Origin: JBCDAP01 sp038747915
GTDB lineage: Bacteria; Planctomycetota; Phycisphaerae; Phycisphaerales; UBA1924
Assembly: GCA_038747915.1 (NCBI GenBank)
Contig: JBCDJJ010000051.1
Location: 1 to 25,305 of the forward strand
DNA: 25,305 nucleotides
Direction: 5' to 3'
The notes below the pieces were generated by a model. That model did not search any database. It was not told the DNA's origin and was given only the letters and a program-made list of their open reading frames with translations. Positions 22,298 through 25,305 of this stretch are shown piece by piece. Position numbers and translations under genes: made by a program. Numbering within the stretch: position 1 is the stretch's first letter; the number at the start of each line of letters is the position of its first letter.

Positions 22298-22694
22298 CAG
22301 GCTGGCAGGCCATGGATGAAGGCGGGGGGGGTGTGATGGCTGCCCCAACGACTGAGTCATAGTGGGAGAGTTCCCATCGCCGGTCAAGATCGGGGCAATC
22401 TCACACGTGCGTGTCGAGGACCTCGAACACCACGTCGAGCGGCAGCGAGGCAAGGCAGGTAGGCGATGGCCCATAACCTATTCGAGCCGAAGCGAGCGAA
22501 CTCGACCAAGCTATCGTGTGGCCTCAGCGGGATGCCGCGACACGCATGCGGACGCTCGGATTTGGACCTCACGGGTGTGGGCCGAACTCGAGCGGCCCTT
22601 TGTGACCTTCGTCCGAATCGCAGCAAACCTCGCGAGAAGACCGGCTCAGATCCTCGATGGTGCTCGGTGAACCATCTTGATCTGTCCGGTCGTG
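22298..22694. other. Non-coding or decayed end of the island
   Basis: About 400 bp with no frame that looks like a protein on either strand. It contains a run of eight G at 22324-22331. Open frames across it are arginine/serine-rich and show no recognisable motif. It may be decayed cargo or the former integrase side of the island; no tyrosine-recombinase motif (HxLRH, YxxHS) could be found by eye. Confidence 0.5.
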
Positions 22695-22723
22695 GTAGTG
22701 GAGCCGGGGGGAATCGAACCCCC
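22695..22723 (-). repeat. Right attachment repeat within the intact tmRNA gene
   Basis: The second 29-bp copy, identical to 19485-19513 in the same orientation. It covers the last 25 nt of tmRNA (acceptor strand and most of the T-arm) plus 4 nt beyond. The insertion thus restored a complete tmRNA 3' end. Confidence 0.88.
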
Positions 22724-23049
22724 GTGTCGGTGCAGTCCACACAGCGCTTCTACACGTGTAGTCGCTGGTTTGATCTCGGCCTCGGAGCGGTCAGCGACCA
22801 CCTCCCCTTCGGCCATACCCCGATTGTGTCTCGCGAGTCCGCTCCGGGGTCGAAGCTCGCTCGCCAGCCCGAAAGTCATCAAGCCGCCCGCCATCGGGCG
22901 TCATGAGCGGCTTGCGCTGCCTGTATTAGGCCGCGAGAGCAAACTGCGTATCGGCAGTTATTGAGTGTTGAACGTTTGATGACGCGGTCCACGTTCGCCG
23001 CGACGCGCCACGCTGTGCATCACATGCCCGGTCGAAACCTGTCGGCCCC
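22699..23049 (-). ncRNA. ssrA: tmRNA (transfer-messenger RNA)
   Basis: A 351-nt RNA that rescues stalled ribosomes and tags unfinished proteins for proteolysis. The 5' end GGGGCCGACAGGTTTCGAC (from 23049) is the classic tmRNA start; GGGGCCG pairs with CGGCTCC at the 3' end, leaving discriminator A. The 3' part has GACTACACGTGTAG and a T-arm GGGGGTTCGATTCCCCC. CCA is not encoded. The tag frame lies at 22955-22926 and reads Ala-Asp-Thr-Gln-Phe-Ala-Leu-Ala-Ala-stop, preceded by AATAACT, similar to the resume-site context in E. coli (AATAGTC). With the alanine carried by the RNA, the tag would be AADTQFALAA, ending in the usual protease signal. Partner SmpB is not in this window. Confidence 0.96.
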
Positions 23050-23066
23050 AGGGTGTCAAAGAACAT

Positions 23067-23080
23067 CCAGCGGGTGCTGG
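23067..23080 (-). terminator. Weak hairpin after the DUF4442 gene
   Basis: On the minus strand CCAGC-ACCC-GCTGG is followed by ATGTTCTTTG, a partly T-rich tail, between the DUF4442 stop (23138) and the tmRNA 5' end (23049). The five-base stem makes it a weak terminator candidate. Confidence 0.25.
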
Positions 23081-23137
23081 AGGATCTGAACGGTAGGAAT
23101 CGACCGATCGAAAGTCGAGGATGACCGAGGAGCCCGA

Positions 23138-23845
23138 TCAGGGCGTGGGTGCAGCCTTGGCCTTCTTCGCTGGCTTCGCGGGTGCCCGGTGCTGCTCTTT
23201 GGGCGACACGTGGAAGGTCACGAAGCACCGGCCGACCCGCTTCTCCCGCTCGCCCGGTGTGGTGAGGCCCTGGAAGATGTTGATCTTGCACCGGATGTTG
23301 AATTCGCCCCCACCGTCGACGAGCGGCTCGATGGGCTCCTCCGGCTCGACGCGATAGACCGCGGGGCCGAAGCAGGGACGGAGGAAGCGGTAGGTGAGCT
23401 CCTTGCACACCACGCGGTAGTCGCCGCCGACGGTCTTGAAGATGGCCATGCCGCCCGCCACCTCGGCAGACCCAAGCAGCGAGGCACCGGCCATCGCGTT
23501 GTACCAGTTCTTGTTGAACGGGCGGAAGGGCAGCATCGCCTCGAAGGGCTCGCCGGCCGCTGAGTCTTTGTTGAGCATGCGGATGCCCGAACGGAAGGCA
23601 TACGGCAGCCAGATCATCGAGCAGACGCGGTGCCAGAAGTTGTTCCGCGTGCTCAGGCGGGAGATGAACGACTCGAGCCGCTGAACGAACGTCTTGTCGC
23701 GCGGCGGGCGGGGGGAGCGGTGCCGAGGGCGTACGGAGCGGGCCTGGGACTCGGCGGTCGCCAGATCGGCCTCGTGGACCTCGATGGGCTCGGCGGTGGC
23801 CGTGCCGGCAGTGTCGTGGGAGGTGTCGGGGGCCCGGTCGGACAT
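23138..23845 (-). CDS. DUF4442 hotdog-fold protein (thioesterase-like)
   Basis: A 235-residue protein. Residues about 1-60 are a low-complexity, charged N-terminal extension. About 65-205 matches DUF4442, a hotdog-fold family related to acyl-CoA thioesterases: RMLNKDSAAGEPFEAMLPFR, the active-site-like helix NKNWYNAMAGASLLGSAEVA with GGMAIF, then VVCKELTYRFLRPC and VYRVEPEEPIEPL. The C-terminus is a Lys/Ala/Pro tail (APAKPAKKAKAAPTP), which may bind nucleic acid or be a flexible linker. Catalysis is unproven for this family. ATG at 23845 is preferred over GTG at 23851; neither has a clear ribosome site. It follows the GT39 gene by 9 bp in the same direction, so they may share a transcript. 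Confidence 0.8.
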   Translation of the reverse strand: MSDRAPDTSHDTAGTATAEPIEVHEADLATAESQARSVRPRHRSPRPPRDKTFVQRLESFISRLSTRNNFWHRVCSMIWLPYAFRSGIRMLNKDSAAGEPFEAMLPFRPFNKNWYNAMAGASLLGSAEVAGGMAIFKTVGGDYRVVCKELTYRFLRPCFGPAVYRVEPEEPIEPLVDGGGEFNIRCKINIFQGLTTPGEREKRVGRCFVTFHVSPKEQHRAPAKPAKKAKAAPTP

Positions 23846-23854
23846 GAGCACGAA

Positions 23855-25305
23855 CTATAGCCCGGCATTGGGCGTGGGCGGCTCGGTACCCGGCACGCTG
23901 TCGTCAGGATCCGGGGTGTAGATCGTCACACCGACGTGCCGGAAATTGGCTGTATTGAGACCTAGCGCCGAGCCGATCGAGCCGTGCTCGGCCCAGGTCC
24001 GGGGATCGCACCGGGCAGAGAAGCTCTGGGGGGTTACTGCGCGGTCGAGTGGCTCGCCGAGCACCAGGATCGAGCCGGGGTCTCGATCGCCGCGCATCCA
24101 CGCGCACGCGGTGTCGAAGGACACGCGCTCGGTGCGGCCTCGTGTCAGGAAGATGAGAGAGTCCTCGACATACCCGTGGGCGAGGAGGCGATCGGTGCCC
24201 CTATCGACACCACCCTGATCGAGCCACCCGACCAACTGGGAGGACACCCAGGTGCCCGCTGGGGGGTCGAGGAGTCTTGGGATCGCGACCCCAAGCGCGA
24301 GCGTGCCAGAGAGAAGGGCCCAGAGCCAGATCACCGATTGCGCGAGCATCGCCCGGTCTCTCGTCACGAGCACCGCAACACCCACGATCCCGCCGATCAG
24401 GCCGGTTGCGTACCCCATCCAGTCCGGCGCCACGCTCAGAACCCAAACCGCTGCGAGCGCACTCGCGATCAGCATAGTGAGCAACCAGAACAACGCCATT
24501 CCGACAACAGCACCCCGCGTGCGCACATCCAAGAGCGTCCCCGCTGCCGCGCTCATCAGCGCCCGCGCCGTCAGTAGCGCGATGCACGGGTACAACGGCA
24601 GTGTGTAGTGCGGCAGCTTGGCCGGCGTTGCCTCGAAGATGAGCCACGTCGGCACGATCAGGCACACCAGGACCGTCTCCGCGCTCGGCGTCGCCCACCC
24701 ACCGCGCACCGCGCGGCCACATCTCTGCACCACCGATGCTTGATGCCCGGTGCCTGGTGCCTTCTCTCCACCATGCCCCCGTGCCTTCCCCCCCACCATC
24801 ACCCGCCACGCGCGCACCAACCCGATCAGCGTCACCAGCGAGCCCGGGAAGAACAGCACCGCCAGCAGCACGAGGTGATACCCAGGGATCGGGATGAAAT
24901 GCTCCTTCCCCCCCGCGGCTCGCACGAACACCTCCTGCCAGACCTCGTTGGCGTACGCCCCGATCCCACCCTGGGCCCACGCGACCGCGGCGACCCAGGG
25001 CAGACAGATGGCGAGGACGATTGCAACACCCGCAAGCGGCCGGAGAGACCGGAACCACGACCACCGACCGGCCGACCACGCGGCAGCGAGGGCCCCGGTG
25101 ACGATGATCAGCGGGGTGATGGGGCCCTTGGCGAGCACGCCGAGCCCGACCGCGATCCAAAGGGCCACCCAGGCGGGAACCCCAAACGAGCCGCGAGCGC
25201 GAGCGAGCGGGCTGGAGGCACGTGCGTCCTGGGGCGGTCCGTGCGCACGCGTGCGCGCGCGGCGCGGGGGGGGAGGGCGACCCCACCTGGCCCCCCGGGC
25301 CCCCA
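23855..25305 (-). CDS. GT39/ArnT-like membrane glycosyltransferase (5' end outside window)
   Basis: The frame stays open to the window's right edge, so the N-terminal part is missing. The first catalytic loop motif and first helices, including the expected acidic pair, lie outside. Visible are VALWIAVGLGVLAKGPITPL (a hallmark helix of this family), a periplasmic loop with GKEHFIPIPGYHLVLL, and FEATPAKLPHYTLPLYPCIA, the classical ArnT-like PHY motif. About eight membrane helices are visible in total, then a soluble C-terminal domain (about the last 130 residues). These enzymes move a sugar from a polyprenyl-phosphate carrier to protein or lipid in the periplasm. Acceptor unknown. Sequence beyond about 25240 is low-complexity, so its translation is not trusted. 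Confidence 0.82.
   Translation of the reverse strand, partial: GARGARWGRPPPPRRARTRAHGPPQDARASSPLARARGSFGVPAWVALWIAVGLGVLAKGPITPLIIVTGALAAAWSAGRWSWFRSLRPLAGVAIVLAICLPWVAAVAWAQGGIGAYANEVWQEVFVRAAGGKEHFIPIPGYHLVLLAVLFFPGSLVTLIGLVRAWRVMVGGKARGHGGEKAPGTGHQASVVQRCGRAVRGGWATPSAETVLVCLIVPTWLIFEATPAKLPHYTLPLYPCIALLTARALMSAAAGTLLDVRTRGAVVGMALFWLLTMLIASALAAVWVLSVAPDWMGYATGLIGGIVGVAVLVTRDRAMLAQSVIWLWALLSGTLALGVAIPRLLDPPAGTWVSSQLVGWLDQGGVDRGTDRLLAHGYVEDSLIFLTRGRTERVSFDTACAWMRGDRDPGSILVLGEPLDRAVTPQSFSARCDPRTWAEHGSIGSALGLNTANFRHVGVTIYTPDPDDSVPGTEPPTPNAGL

Larger units (their letters stand above)
19485..22723. mobile_element. Small restriction-modification island in the 3' end of ssrA
   Basis: Perfect 29-bp direct repeats bound about 3.2 kb, with the intact tmRNA gene at the right end. 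Integration at the 3' end of tRNA/tmRNA genes, duplicating the gene end, is well established for tyrosine-recombinase elements. The cargo is a C5 methyltransferase and a restriction endonuclease on the plus strand, plus short degenerate frames at both sides. No integrase or excisionase is recognisable. The element is therefore either a decayed remnant that lost its integrase or a satellite moved by an integrase encoded elsewhere. An AT-rich palindrome at 22091-22104 is unlike the surrounding DNA. Confidence 0.8.

Noticed and set aside
1..25305. CRISPR arrays, insertion sequences with terminal repeats, rRNA genes
   Set aside because: No regularly spaced repeats, transposase genes or rRNA signatures were seen.

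Overview
The window is high-GC bacterial chromosome. I infer a planctomycete of the Phycisphaerae. The grounds are a secreted hydrolase ending in a dockerin-like 'NGLDGFDVAVFLEGF' tail, a flagellar-type Maf/DUF115 glycosylation cluster with a planctomycete-style SpsF/radical-SAM extension, many two-component and HD-type signalling proteins, and frequent GTG/TTG starts. This placement rests on recollection of family distributions, not on a search.

Layout. 1-311 holds no gene; it carries a pair of hairpin repeats and an (AG)12 tract. 312-8122 is a minus-strand cluster, read from high to low coordinates: a three-module glycosylation protein (DUF115 + SpsF-like + cysteine-less radical-SAM/SPASM), NeuA, a small conserved protein, NeuB, NeuC, and then an HDOD signalling protein. 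Together these should make and activate a nonulosonic (sialic/legionaminic-type) acid and transfer it, probably to flagellin. 8230-8874 is a divergent small membrane protein. 8904-10957 is a response-regulator/HD-GYP pair on the minus strand. 11104-13754 is a pseudopilin, an SpoU/TrmH RNA methyltransferase and a membrane glycosyltransferase, also minus. 13753-14490 is NAD(P)HX epimerase, whose start codon overlaps that of the divergent glycosyltransferase. Then come a tiny membrane protein, an overlapping PTS EIIA/PII-like pair, a large hybrid histidine kinase and a secreted alpha/beta hydrolase.

The most notable region is 19485-22723. A tmRNA gene (ssrA, minus strand, 22699-23049), invisible to ORF calling, carries a tag reading ADTQFALAA. 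Its last 25 bases plus four flanking bases recur as a perfect 29-bp direct repeat about 3.2 kb away at 19485-19513. Between the repeats lie a C5-cytosine DNA methyltransferase and an overlapping PD-(D/E)XK-type restriction endonuclease, plus degenerate sequence and no integrase. This is best read as a very small restriction-modification island inserted at the 3' end of ssrA.

After the tmRNA come a DUF4442 hotdog-fold protein and a GT39-type membrane glycosyltransferase that runs off the right edge. The last ~65 bases are low-complexity and may be a poor contig end.
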